Of a stretch of 64,000 nt of DNA, positions 9,237 to 17,198 are shown piece by piece. The notes under the pieces were generated by a model. The model was not told the DNA's origin and made no database searches. It saw nothing but the letters and a program-made list of their open reading frames with translations. The DNA comes from Bradyrhizobium iriomotense (GTDB taxonomy: Bacteria; Pseudomonadota; Alphaproteobacteria; Rhizobiales; Xanthobacteraceae), in contig NZ_JAFCJZ010000018.1 of assembly GCF_018130765.1 (NCBI RefSeq), positions 62,001-126,000 on the forward strand, read 5' to 3'. The translations under genes and the position numbers were made by a program. Within the stretch, counting starts at the first letter, position 1. Every line of letters begins with the position of its first letter.

Positions 9237-9580
9237 CCGGCGGGGCTGGCCGAACGCGTTTGAGGACGACGCCCACGACGCCGGCCAGCGCCGGACATGC
9301 GGTCACCGCCGCTGATCCCGGTGCCGCCGATCCCCTGGTCGCTGACCTTCTCTTTGCGGGAGTTTGCTCTGTGCGGCATAGAGATTTTGCGCATTCGGCA
9401 CGCCGATGTGACATCTATCGCTGACCGAAATCGTCCTCGATGATCCTTTGTCGCTTCATCACGTTTTCAGGCCCGTTCGCATGTCGGATGATCCCGCCGG
9501 TGGCTTGACCGCAGAGGCGCAAATCTCCCTCTGCGGTGCCGCTCGTGCTGAAACCAACTCATGGCGCGCCCGCGGCATCG
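9237..9580. other. Intergenic stretch between convergent genes
   Basis: About 340 bases between the ends of the AAA/TPR regulator and the small exported protein gene. It holds a 10-bp-stem inverted repeat (listed separately) and no convincing coding frame. Confidence 0.5.
9508..9537 (-). terminator. Inverted repeat, possible terminator of the devBCA operon
   Basis: The arms ACCGCAGAGG and CCTCTGCGGT are perfect complements separated by 10 bases. The structure lies about 45 bases past the stop of the last gene of the minus-strand exporter operon. There is no run of T after it, so a Rho-independent terminator is only possible; an mRNA-end stabiliser is the alternative. Confidence 0.4.
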
Positions 9581-9946
9581 CTATCGCCTGAGCTGCAGGT
9601 CCAATGCGCCATTGGTGTAGCCATCCAGCCCTCCCGCGACCCTGACGAAGCGATGGCATGTGACGCCGGTAACGCTCATCGTGATGCAGATGTCCTCGCC
9701 CTTGATCTCCCACTTCGTCGACAGCGAGAACGGTCCGCCCTTGAACGTCCCCGAACCGTCGGGATTGAAGCTGACGGTCGCATCGCGGCCGTCTCTCTTG
9801 GTCGCGGACCACGGGCGCGAATCAGCGAGCATCTTCGCCGCCTGGGCCGGTCGCAGGAACTCTCGTTCCGCCTGGGCTCTTACGATGCCGCCAGTCGGCG
9901 TGAGAGCGGAAACGATGGCGGCTCCAAGGCGGACGATCTTGATCAT
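9581..9946 (-). CDS. Small exported protein of unknown function, last gene of devBCA operon
   Basis: A 121-residue protein with an N-terminal signal peptide (MIKIVRLGAAIVSALTPTGG, probably cleaved after VRAQA). The mature part is rich in beta-type sequence with two cysteines (EDICITMSVTGVTCHRF). I chose the ATG that overlaps the DevA stop as ATGA, matching the coupling used elsewhere in this operon; an ATG 21 bases upstream (9967) is possible. No family recognised. Its place as fourth gene after an ABC exporter suggests a periplasmic role linked to the exported compound. Confidence 0.75.
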   Translation of the reverse strand: MIKIVRLGAAIVSALTPTGGIVRAQAEREFLRPAQAAKMLADSRPWSATKRDGRDATVSFNPDGSGTFKGGPFSLSTKWEIKGEDICITMSVTGVTCHRFVRVAGGLDGYTNGALDLQLRR

Positions 9947-10758
9947 TTTTGCTGCTGTGGTTCGCATGCCTGCTGGTCCCTTCGATCTTTGACGGTTGAT
10001 TGGTTGAAACTCTTCGTGGATGGCCGCTGACGCGTTTCGACATTGACGATCCGGCCGTCTTCCATCTCGACGATGCGATCGGCGGCATCGAGAATTCGGC
10101 TGTCGTGCGTCACCATGAGGATCGCGCTTCCGCGACGCTTTGCGAGGTCGTGGAGCAAATCCACGACCTGGCGGCCGTTGGCCTTGTCAAGAGCCGCCGT
10201 CGGCTCGTCGGCGAGGATCAGCGGGGGAGACGCGACAACAGCACGCGCGATGGCCACACGCTGCTTCTGTCCTCCCGATAGCGTGGCCGGGAGAGCATCG
10301 GCCCAACCCAACATGCCGACGTCATCGAGCGCCGCATCAATCAGGTCGGCCTCGTTCGCAAACGCTTTTGGTCGATGCACCTCAAGCGCCATGCCGATGT
10401 TTTCGCGCACCGTGAGGCTTTGATGCAGATTGTGGGCCTGATAAATGAACCCGATCCGGCGCCTTACTTCGATCATGGCGCGCTCGTCAGCTTCGCGCAG
10501 GTCTTTTCCGAGTGTCCGAATGAAACCGGATTGCAACGACCGAAGCGCTCCAACGAGCGTCAACACCGTGGTCTTGCCACACCCCGAAGGCCCCATCAGC
10601 AGAACCATTTCGCCCTGCGCCACCTCGATGTTGAAATCGACGAGGACCTGCCTGGCGGTGTCGCCGGACCCGAATGTATGCCTCACAGCAGCGGCCTCGA
10701 TGGCCGGGCCACTCTGCTCGTGCTGATGCGCGATGTCTCGATGATGACGATCGATCAT
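9943..10758 (-). CDS. devA: DevA-type ABC transporter ATP-binding protein
   Basis: A 271-residue ATPase of the MacB/LolD/DevA group, which drives export complexes with a FtsX-like permease and a membrane-fusion protein. Visible motifs: Walker A GPSGCGKTT, signature LSGGQKQRVAIARA, Walker B with D loop LILADEPTAALD, and switch histidine MVTHDSR. The wording of the Walker B and signature region fits DevA. GAGGACGAT directly precedes the chosen ATG, 8 bases after the permease gene stop. The C-terminal 45 residues are extra and unconserved-looking. Works with the two upstream genes and presumably an unlinked TolC-type outer membrane channel. Confidence 0.9.
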   Translation of the reverse strand: MIDRHHRDIAHQHEQSGPAIEAAAVRHTFGSGDTARQVLVDFNIEVAQGEMVLLMGPSGCGKTTVLTLVGALRSLQSGFIRTLGKDLREADERAMIEVRRRIGFIYQAHNLHQSLTVRENIGMALEVHRPKAFANEADLIDAALDDVGMLGWADALPATLSGGQKQRVAIARAVVASPPLILADEPTAALDKANGRQVVDLLHDLAKRRGSAILMVTHDSRILDAADRIVEMEDGRIVNVETRQRPSTKSFNQSTVKDRRDQQACEPQQQK

Positions 10759-10766
10759 ATCGTCCT

Positions 10767-11948
10767 CTAGAAAACATCCGCAGGATCTGCGGCTTTCAGG
10801 CGTCTCGTCGCGACAGCGCCCGAGAACAGGCACATCGCAAGCGTCATCGCCAGAACCAGCACAGGCCTGCTTGCCGGCATGGCGATGGCCAGTTCGGTCC
10901 CCGCGCCCAACAGCCAGTAGAGGACAAAGGAAAGCAGGATGCCCGGGACAAAACCCAGTGCCGCCAGCAGGAACGCCTCTTCGAACACGACGCCAAGCAG
11001 GTAGCGATGGGTGTAACCCATCGCCTTCAGCGTCGCGTATTCGGGCAAATGGTCGTTCACGTCGGCCGACAGGATCTGGTACACGATGGCGAAGCCGATG
11101 AAGAAGCCTACGATCACGCCGAAGGTGAATATGAATCCAATCGGCGTATTGTCCTGCATGAACTGCTTGACGTAGTCCGCATATTGCTCCGTGGCCATGA
11201 CCTTGGTGTCGCTTGCGGGAAGCACCCGCCTGATGCGTTCGGCGACCGTTTCGGCATCCGCGCCGGGCGCTACTTTCAGGAGGATCGCGCTGGCAGCGGC
11301 GGCGGAATTGCGCGGAAACAGCCGCAGGAACGTCTGGTCGCTCGCGATCGCCGACCCGTCGCTCGCAACCGACGCGCCAAGGGAGAACAAGCCGACGATC
11401 GAAACGGTTCTTCCGGTCACTTCGACCGGGACCGCATGTCCACCTTCAGCCCTGGCGACGACCGCGCCGAACGGCTGGCGGGTCAACCGGTCGAAGAGCA
11501 GAGCATCGGCGACACGCAGTTTCGACAATTGGCTCGCGATTTCGGGCCGGGAGAAGCCGTCGAAGTCCGGATCCACCCCGAACACCATCACATTGGCCTG
11601 ACGAATGCTGCTGGGGCTTCGGAAAGAAGCCGCACCGATCTGCAGGACGGAGCCGCTGGCGACGCCCTCCACTCCCAGCGCCTGATACAACCGCCGCCTC
11701 GGCAAGGTTCCGGACTGCCCCAATTCCCGTACCTCGGGACTGAGCAGCACGATGTCCGCCTTGAACATGCGAAGGGGCGTGACGGCCGTCTCGAACAACG
11801 CACCCATGATCCCGAGTTGCATGAAGATCAGGACGTCCGCAACGGCAACGCCGGCGAGCGCGACGATGAGACGTGTCTTGCTATGGCGGAGCTGCCGCCA
11901 TCCCAACGGTGTCCTGTTGGCAAGGCTCCGTATGATCCGATCAATCAT
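10767..11948 (-). CDS. devC: DevC-type ABC transporter permease (FtsX-like)
   Basis: A 393-residue permease with one N-terminal membrane helix (about 26-45), a large periplasmic domain (about 50-260) and three C-terminal helices with a FtsX-like core (DHLPEYATLKAMGYTHRYLL near 315-335). This is the MacB/LolC/DevC fold. DevC proteins of cyanobacteria export glycolipids with DevB, DevA and TolC; proteobacterial members have unknown substrates. The ATG overlaps the DevB stop (ATGA), which fixes the start; the frame is open further upstream only as a shadow of devB. Confidence 0.88.
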   Translation of the reverse strand: MIDRIIRSLANRTPLGWRQLRHSKTRLIVALAGVAVADVLIFMQLGIMGALFETAVTPLRMFKADIVLLSPEVRELGQSGTLPRRRLYQALGVEGVASGSVLQIGAASFRSPSSIRQANVMVFGVDPDFDGFSRPEIASQLSKLRVADALLFDRLTRQPFGAVVARAEGGHAVPVEVTGRTVSIVGLFSLGASVASDGSAIASDQTFLRLFPRNSAAAASAILLKVAPGADAETVAERIRRVLPASDTKVMATEQYADYVKQFMQDNTPIGFIFTFGVIVGFFIGFAIVYQILSADVNDHLPEYATLKAMGYTHRYLLGVVFEEAFLLAALGFVPGILLSFVLYWLLGAGTELAIAMPASRPVLVLAMTLAMCLFSGAVATRRLKAADPADVF

Positions 11949-13120
11949 TTCGCGAACACGCCCCGAACCTGAAGACGCGACAGCTTTGCCACGCGCTCCG
12001 AGTCCTGCTTCGAGAGCGCGACGTAGATTTGCACGACGCGCGCGTCCGTCGACGATGCGGGATCGTTGTTGACGACGGTTTGGCGCGCGATTGCATCGCC
12101 GATGTGATCGACACGCCCCTGCAGGCTCGTGGAAATCGCATCGGCGCGGATTTCGACGGACTGCCCCACGCGGATCCGATCGACCTCGGTCTGGTAGACC
12201 TCGATAACGGCGCGCATTTCGTCGGTCCCGCCGAACTCGAGCACGCCGTCGTTTCCGACGCGTTCTCCAGCGCGCGCCTTGAGACTCAGAACGCGGCCGC
12301 TGAATGGCGCCCGGATGATTCCCAGCTCGAGCGAGGCCTTGGTGACGGCCAGATCTGCCTGCGCGCACAAGAGCTCCTGCTCGGTCAAGGCGATGTCGAG
12401 CGACTTGTCCGTTCCGGGCACCTTGGCTTCGATCCGTTCGAGCGCGGCTTCCATTTCGATCCTGGTCGCTTGCGCCGTCTGCAGATCCTTGGCCTTCTTC
12501 TCCAGGTTGGACACAGTCGCGAAACTGCGGTCGACGAGAGTCTTCTGGCGATCGTATTCGGCCTGACTCTGATCGATGTCTGCGCGAGCACGGTCGAGCG
12601 CGGAGCGGCGCGCCTGCGTCGTGTTGGCGATCTCCCGCCGCTGGCGCTCCAGCATCAGCTTCTTCAGTTCGACCTGCGCCTCGGATTGCGCGACCTGGGC
12701 CTTCAACCGGTCCACGCTATCCATGGTCGCGAGCGTTTGGCCGGCCTCGACCCATTGCCCCTCGGATACCAGCAGACTGCTGATCCTCGAAGAGTCGGGG
12801 TTACCGGGCGCGCCGAGCTTGACGACCGTCGTCGAGGGTTCGAGATAGCCGAGGCCAACCACTGCGGCAGGCTCTGTCGGCCTCGCGGGGGCGGCGCTAT
12901 CGGTTCGCGGCGCGGGCCTCGTCGAAACAAACCAAACGGAGGCTGCCGCGGCACCAGCCACGAGTGCAATCAAGAGTAGCCTCGCTCCAAGTCTTGAAAG
13001 TCCAAGTCTTGGGAGACCAAGTCTTTTCGATCGCTTCGTGGTCGGCGCAGTCCAGACATCCGGGTGCGGTACCTTGCTTGCCGGGGCAGTTTCGAATTTG
13101 GCGTTGAGTTGCTTGTTCAT
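11945..13120 (-). CDS. devB: DevB-type periplasmic adaptor (HlyD/membrane-fusion family)
   Basis: A 391-residue membrane-fusion protein: cytoplasmic N-terminus of about 45 residues, one membrane helix (LLLIALVAGAAAASVWFV), a split lipoyl/barrel-sandwich domain (VGLGYLEPS... and IRAPFSGRVLSL), and a long coiled coil between them (about 130-265). The GLGYLEP and SRISSLLVSEGQWVEAGQTLA motifs fit DevB. The N-terminus has a short repeated segment (KRLGLPRLGLSRLGARLLL) encoded by near-identical 12-15 bp DNA units. First gene of the devBCA operon, divergent from the OmpR-type regulator. Confidence 0.9.
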   Translation of the reverse strand: MNKQLNAKFETAPASKVPHPDVWTAPTTKRSKRLGLPRLGLSRLGARLLLIALVAGAAAASVWFVSTRPAPRTDSAAPARPTEPAAVVGLGYLEPSTTVVKLGAPGNPDSSRISSLLVSEGQWVEAGQTLATMDSVDRLKAQVAQSEAQVELKKLMLERQRREIANTTQARRSALDRARADIDQSQAEYDRQKTLVDRSFATVSNLEKKAKDLQTAQATRIEMEAALERIEAKVPGTDKSLDIALTEQELLCAQADLAVTKASLELGIIRAPFSGRVLSLKARAGERVGNDGVLEFGGTDEMRAVIEVYQTEVDRIRVGQSVEIRADAISTSLQGRVDHIGDAIARQTVVNNDPASSTDARVVQIYVALSKQDSERVAKLSRLQVRGVFAK

Positions 13121-13136
13121 GCCGCACTGTTTAGGA

Positions 13137-13154
13137 CCCCCTGGTGTCAGGGGG
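13137..13154. promoter_or_regulatory. Inverted repeat upstream of devB
   Basis: CCCCCT and AGGGGG separated by six bases, starting 17 bases before the devB ATG. It may be an operator or, as RNA, a hairpin in the leader close to the ribosome binding site. No known regulator recognised. Confidence 0.4.
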
Positions 13155-13279
13155 ATAAGCGGCAGGTTTCGGTTTATTTCATTCCGTTACGCACGCTCGG
13201 ACGGTGCGCACCGATCCGGAAATCTACGGTTTTCGCCAAGCGACCGGCCGAGCCAAAATCGTGGTAAACAGGCGATCCT

Positions 13280-13294
13280 GTTACAAGATGTAAC
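13280..13294. promoter_or_regulatory. Perfect inverted repeat GTTACA-N3-TGTAAC in the devB / regulator divergent region
   Basis: A 6-3-6 perfect palindrome located 50 bases upstream of the response-regulator ATG and about 160 bases from devB, in the divergent promoter region. GTTACA/TGTAAC half-sites are typical of binding sites for OmpR-family regulators, so it may be the site through which the adjacent regulator controls itself and devBCA. This is inference from position and sequence type. Confidence 0.5.
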
Positions 13295-13343
13295 GCGAAA
13301 AGGCTTGAGAGGCCGGCAAAACCTCGCAAGAAGTGCGCCGATC

Positions 13344-14066
13344 ATGACGACTCCGCATATCCTTGTCGTGGATGACGACCCGAAAATTCGGTCCGGCTTG
13401 GCCAAGTTCCTGGGGCAGCAGGGCTTGCGCGTCTCTGTCGCCAGCGATGGCAAGCAGTTTCGGGAAAGGCTGGCGTCTTCCAGACTGGACCTGATCGTTC
13501 TCGACGTGATGCTGCCTGACGAAAGCGGACTTTCTCTCTTGCGCCAAACGCAGGCCGACAACCCGATACCCGTCATACTCCTGACGGCGGTTGCCGAAGA
13601 GACCGATCGGGTCATCGGTCTGGAGCTGGGCGCCGAGGACTACGTTTGCAAACCGTTCAGCCTGCGCGAGCTCCTGGCGCGCATCCGCGTCGTGCTGCGG
13701 CGCCGATCCGCCGTCGATCGCAACGAAAGCGGCGGACGCTCGACCGTCTTCGTCTTCAGCAAGTGGACGCTGGACATCCGGGCCCGGACGCTCAAATCGC
13801 CATCGGGCGCCCTGGTCGAACTCACCTCCGGCGAATACGACCTGCTCCAGGCTTTCGTCGAGCACCCAAACCGCGTGCTCAATCGCGACCAGCTGCTGGA
13901 TCTGGCAAGGGGCCGGACCAGCACGTCGGTTGATCGCACCATCGACGTTCAGGTCATGCGTCTGCGACGCAAGCTGGAAGAAAATCCGGAAAATCCGGCG
14001 ATGATCAAGACGGTCAGGAACGGCGGGTACATCTTCACGCCGGTCGTCGAAAACAATGTCGGCTAG
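13344..14066 (+). CDS. OmpR-family response regulator
   Basis: A 240-residue two-component regulator. The receiver domain (1-118) has the acidic pair VVDDDP, phosphoacceptor Asp54 (IVLDVMLPDE), Thr in LLTAV and conserved Lys in YVCKPF. The C-terminal winged helix (about 140-235) shows LTSGEYDLLQAFVEHPNRVL and TIDVQVMRLRRKLE. I chose the ATG at MTTPHILVVDDD because the receiver begins there. It overlaps the kinase gene by 11 bases and is divergent from devBCA, the likely target. Confidence 0.93.
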   Translation: MTTPHILVVDDDPKIRSGLAKFLGQQGLRVSVASDGKQFRERLASSRLDLIVLDVMLPDESGLSLLRQTQADNPIPVILLTAVAEETDRVIGLELGAEDYVCKPFSLRELLARIRVVLRRRSAVDRNESGGRSTVFVFSKWTLDIRARTLKSPSGALVELTSGEYDLLQAFVEHPNRVLNRDQLLDLARGRTSTSVDRTIDVQVMRLRRKLEENPENPAMIKTVRNGGYIFTPVVENNVG

Positions 14067-15489
14067 GGAACAGCCGCTCAGCTGGGTCTGGCGCCCGGGG
14101 ATCGGCCGCCGGATCGCCGCGACCATGGTCCTGAGCCTGATTGTCATTCAGGCGCAGGCCGCCTTTCAGGTCTGGCTTTTTGCAGAACCGGAAGTGCGGT
14201 TGACCGGAGCCCGATGGCTGGCCGAACAAACGAGCCAGATCGCCACGGAGATCTTCTCGCAGCCAGTTGCGGAGCGCGCGGCGAAATCGAAGCAGCTGAG
14301 TTCGCGGTTGTCCGTGACCTGGTCGAAGGAGAGACCGACCAACAAATCCGACAAGAGCCAGGAACCCATCTTTGCCAGGCTCGGCGCGACGATCAAGACC
14401 ATGCTTGGACAAAACATTCGGACCGTAGAGGTGTACGACGCCGGATTTTCGGTCGTGGCACCGTTTGAAAGTCTCAAGACCAAGCTGGAGCCTCCATCTA
14501 TCGGTCTTTCATTGGGCTCGTGGCCTCTGACCTCGGGCGAGCCGGAGACGCTCGTACCCGCCAGCCTGCGGATCATCGTTCAGGGCGTCGACAGTTCCTG
14601 GATCAGCGTATCGTTTGCCGAACCGACGGTCTCCGGCTTCAACTCCTTCGTCCCGCTGCTCCCCTTGATCGGCGGTGGCTTGATCATCGCGGCCATCTCT
14701 ACGTTGTTGACCCGCAGGATCGTTGCGCCGCTCGACAGGCTGGTCGAAGCCGCGGACCAAATCGGCAAGACGCGGGATTTCGTCGCGGTCTCCGACCAGG
14801 GGCTGCATGAATTTGGCGTCGTGGCCCGGGCGTTCGAGGATATGCAGCGCCGCCTTTTGCTGTTCGTGAAGGAGCGCACGCAGATGCTCGCGGCGATCTC
14901 GCATGATCTGAGAACGTCACTGACGCGAATGCGCATTTCCGCCGAACAATTCGACAATGATGATGACCGCAACGGCATCATGTCTGAGATAGACGATATG
15001 ACCGCCATGGTGGACACCACGCTGGCCTTCGCAAGCGGGGAAGCAAGCGAAGGGACCACCCAGCCGATCGACCTGGCGGCGTTGCTCATCAGCCTGGTCG
15101 ACGAGGCCGCAGACAAGGGACATGACTGCAGCTACGCCGGCCCGGATCATGTTGAATTTACCGGGCGCCTGATCCCCCTCAAGCGGGCGTTCCGCAACCT
15201 GATCGACAACGCCGTGAAGTATGGCCTGGCTGCGCGCGTGAGCCTCGAAGCAAGCTCAGGACAAGTCGAAGTCAGCATCAGCGACAATGGGCCCGGCATC
15301 CCCGAGCACAGGCTCGAGGAAGCGATGGCGCCATTTCGTCGACTGGATCAGGCCAGAAGCGCAAAAATTCCCGGCACCGGCCTCGGCCTCACCATCGTGC
15401 GTGACGTCATCCTGAGCCATGGCGGGTCGATCAGCTTCAAGACCCAGGATGACCGCGGGTTCACGGCAACGGTTCTGCTGCCCAAATAG
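14056..15489 (+). CDS. Sensor histidine kinase, partner of the OmpR-type regulator
   Basis: A 477-residue membrane kinase. Helices at about 22-42 and 198-217 bracket a periplasmic sensor domain; a HAMP region follows (about 218-275). The phosphoacceptor is His283 in AISHDLRTSLTRMR. ATP-binding motifs are present: N box NLIDNAVKYG, G1 DNGPGIP, G2 GTGLGLTIV. This is an EnvZ/RstB-like layout. The 11-base overlap with the upstream regulator gene makes the pair certain. The signal sensed is not apparent; control of the adjacent exporter suggests an envelope stress or lipid-related cue (inference). Confidence 0.92.
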   Translation: MSAREQPLSWVWRPGIGRRIAATMVLSLIVIQAQAAFQVWLFAEPEVRLTGARWLAEQTSQIATEIFSQPVAERAAKSKQLSSRLSVTWSKERPTNKSDKSQEPIFARLGATIKTMLGQNIRTVEVYDAGFSVVAPFESLKTKLEPPSIGLSLGSWPLTSGEPETLVPASLRIIVQGVDSSWISVSFAEPTVSGFNSFVPLLPLIGGGLIIAAISTLLTRRIVAPLDRLVEAADQIGKTRDFVAVSDQGLHEFGVVARAFEDMQRRLLLFVKERTQMLAAISHDLRTSLTRMRISAEQFDNDDDRNGIMSEIDDMTAMVDTTLAFASGEASEGTTQPIDLAALLISLVDEAADKGHDCSYAGPDHVEFTGRLIPLKRAFRNLIDNAVKYGLAARVSLEASSGQVEVSISDNGPGIPEHRLEEAMAPFRRLDQARSAKIPGTGLGLTIVRDVILSHGGSISFKTQDDRGFTATVLLPK

Positions 15490-15502
15490 ATCGCAATGGC
15501 TT

Positions 15503-16390
15503 TCATTTCGGCTGCTGGTTGTTGTCCGACGCCCCCTTGTCGGACCATTCCGGCGGCAATCCGAGCCCTCCGGCCACCATCCCGGCTACTCCTGGTCCTC
15601 GCCCGAACGCCTCGCAGGCTTCGTATTTCGGCTTGCCGCCGAGTGACGCTCCGAGCTTGTCGAACGAGGGCAGGCTCGGCGCTTTTCCAAACGGCGATTC
15701 GCCCTTGATCAGCAGATCGCTGAAGTCGCCGGCGAATATGCCGGCGAGGTCGTAAGCGTCGCCCGCGGTCGAGACCGTCGGCGAATTGGTGAACGAATTG
15801 GCACCGCGCGCCCAGATCATCGCGGCCTGCTGCTTCCCGGCACGGTCGTGCGCCTCCGCCTCCAGCGTCAGGCTGCCGAGCCCGACCGGCAGGCGCGGTA
15901 TCGGCGCCATCACGCCTAGTGCGGCCGGCACGATCGATACCACCTTGGATGCGCCCGCTGCGACCTCGTTCGTTGGGGCGGCCTGGGTCACGATCACACG
16001 GGTGGTCAAGTCCGCCGGCTGATCTGGGCCGACCACCTGAAACCGTTCGCTCAAGCCGATGCAGAGCGCGCGATCCACGGCATTCGCGACGAGCCCACGC
16101 TGTTCCTGTGACAGCGTTGGCGATGCGGCTTTCGGGAATGTCGCCGGCGCGATGCGGACCGTCCTGGCCGCCAGCACATAGTCCTTGCTGACACGAACCA
16201 GCGACTTTGCCAGCACGCCGTCAGACGGCGCCATGTTGTCGTACGACGAAAGCGAGCCGCCTTTGGTCAAGGGTGCGGTGGCACACCCAGACAACAGAAA
16301 TACGGCTGCCATCGCCAGCACCGGAGCAAAGGATCTATTCGAAGCACAGCCGTGCGACACGGCGGCACCGCGCCAGACTCCCATGATCAT
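15503..16390 (-). CDS. DUF3313-family lipoprotein
   Basis: Around 295 residues with a lipoprotein signal ending in the lipobox LLSGC (AVFLLSGCATAP), so the mature protein is anchored by a lipidated cysteine. The body resembles DUF3313 proteins (NMAPSDGVLAKSLVRVSKDY, RVIVTQAAPTNEVAAGASKV, a region also rich in small residues). Two ATGs (16390 and 16384) fit; the frame opens further upstream without a signal. Convergent with the histidine kinase, ending 13 bases from it. Function of the family is unknown. Confidence 0.75.
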   Translation of the reverse strand: MIMGVWRGAAVSHGCASNRSFAPVLAMAAVFLLSGCATAPLTKGGSLSSYDNMAPSDGVLAKSLVRVSKDYVLAARTVRIAPATFPKAASPTLSQEQRGLVANAVDRALCIGLSERFQVVGPDQPADLTTRVIVTQAAPTNEVAAGASKVVSIVPAALGVMAPIPRLPVGLGSLTLEAEAHDRAGKQQAAMIWARGANSFTNSPTVSTAGDAYDLAGIFAGDFSDLLIKGESPFGKAPSLPSFDKLGASLGGKPKYEACEAFGRGPGVAGMVAGGLGLPPEWSDKGASDNNQQPK

Positions 16391-17198
16391 TGCCGCACCT
16401 GCCCGGCCAAGCCAGTTAGCAGCGCGCACTGCACCGACAGCCTGTCCCTGATAACCATTCGACGCCACAAGGGCCCACGCTACGCCGAACGGAACTATTG
16501 GACTCCCTCCGGCGCTCCGAAGAGGAATACGATGCGGACGAATGACATTGGATTAAGGGATGTTACGAAAAATTTCGGCGAGCAGGCCTCGCGAATTGAG
16601 TGACCCGGCCTTGCCTTGTCGCAACAACTCGGGACAGCGAGGAAACCGAGCGGACGTCTTCGAGCGATCTCAAAGCAAAGGAGAATTACGCCGCTCATCG
16701 CAAACGTCACCGCCGACGCAACGGACTCATCGCCTCATCGATCATGGGATGGTTCTTTTTTGAGTGAAGCTTGCGCTCCCTCGTCCGCCGCAGCAAGCAA
16801 TCGCACAAGTGGTTCAGTCCCGAGACTCCAACGAGAGATAGGCCTTTTGTCGCACACAGCGACCTTGTCCGGGTCCAACAAATCCGGCCTTTCGGAGAGC
16901 CTATCTTCGTCGTACGATGCGTTCCCCGAAAGCTCGGGGTGAACACGAGACAGCGCGAATTCCTCGGGGCGCAACGCCGGCCTGTTCGTCCACTGGTGCT
17001 GACTGATCCGCAGGGACTGAACAGCAAGTCGGCCGGGTGCTCCATCGCACGCGCCGTCTCATAGTCCGCCAGCAGACTGCGGTAATCAATTGGATGTGAG
17101 CGCATCTGCCGTATCGACCTAGCGATCTTTGATCTTCGACCAAGAAATCAAAAGTCAGTCTTAGTGGACGAACCAATTGCCTAGTCGAGGGGTCGACG
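16391..17198. other. Long intergenic stretch with no supported gene
   Basis: About 800 bases between the DUF3313 gene (minus) and the MASE1 kinase (plus). Base composition is lower in GC than the flanks and several short frames are open on both strands, but none has a ribosome binding site together with protein-like composition. It may be decayed DNA. The promoter of the MASE1 kinase should be near its right end. Confidence 0.45.
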
